Part shown: positions 58,589-58,608 of the stretch, piece by piece | Layout of the letters: each line of letters begins with the position of its first letter | How positions within the stretch are numbered: the first letter of the stretch is position 1 | NCBI GenBank assembly: GCA_007571305.1 | Contig: RKRR01000026.1 | Coordinates: forward strand, 1-58,608 | DNA length: 58,608 nucleotides | Reading direction: 5' to 3' | From: Candidatus Poribacteria bacterium | GTDB taxonomy: Bacteria; Poribacteria; WGA-4E; WGA-3G | Position numbers and translations under genes: made by a program | Notes under the pieces: model-generated | Told to the model about the DNA's origin: nothing | What the model saw: only the letters and a program-made list of their open reading frames with translations | Database searches by the model: none

Positions 58589-58608
58589 TATTCTGCGAGT
58601 TTGTATTT

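Overview
The window reads as a chromosomal segment of an uncultured, probably aerobic, Gram-negative-type bacterium. The best fit is a member of Candidatus Poribacteria or a close relative. This is an inference from the gene mix: four phytanoyl-CoA dioxygenase (PhyH) family oxygenases in 58 kb, a type I sulfatase, a sulfatase-modifying-factor-like protein, a LamG protein, two PorV/UPF0164-like outer-membrane barrels and a glycerol-1-phosphate dehydrogenase-like enzyme. Base composition looks fairly even, and promoters are of classical sigma-70 type. I see no CRISPR array, prophage or rRNA gene.

Layout. 1-9.2 kb: a truncated MFS exporter at the left edge; a minus-strand trio (PhyH, SUMF1-like, beta-barrel); a plus-strand run of PhyH, lipoprotein, MetE-like enzyme, small membrane protein and TauE permease behind a clear promoter and a structured leader; then a CDP-alcohol phosphatidyltransferase and a degenerate AccA-like protein. 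9.8-17.6 kb: a minus-strand unit made of a 1910-residue secreted protein with a FlgD/type-9-like C-terminal domain, a PorV-like barrel and a LysM coiled-coil protein, closed by a strong intrinsic terminator. 18.9-27.3 kb: an eight-gene minus-strand operon carrying hemE, hemH and hemY/cgoX-like genes together with an MBL-TPR protein, a pentahaem cytochrome, a LamG protein, a small membrane protein and a zinc dehydrogenase.

28.9-33.5 kb holds the translation/transcription locus tRNA-Thr, Tyr, Gly, Thr, rpmG, tRNA-Trp, secE, nusG, rplK, rplA, rplJ, rplL. It starts from a perfect consensus promoter and has an L10 leader plus attenuator before rplJ. tuf is absent and rpoBC does not follow rplL; a nest of small repeats sits there instead. 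rpoZ and mqnC diverge just upstream.

35-58.6 kb is mixed housekeeping and metabolism: sulfatase, PpiD-like chaperone, OGG1-type glycosylase, coiled-coil protein, glycosyltransferase, tRNA-Leu, a GlcD/Fe-S fusion dehydrogenase, an Nramp-like transporter coupled to PhyH, a transposase remnant, yqeK and rsfS, a PP2C phosphatase, a beta-propeller protein, a G1P dehydrogenase-like enzyme, an M19 dipeptidase, GT9, thiI, RNase HIII and an FMN reductase.

The least ordinary signals are the giant-protein/PorV-like/LysM module, the heme super-operon with its Cys-rich ferrochelatase, a family of about 120-bp MITE-like repeats with interchangeable palindromic cores, the altered secE and rplL-rpoB neighbourhood, and the repeated pairing of PhyH oxygenases with other genes at overlapping or nearly abutting ends.
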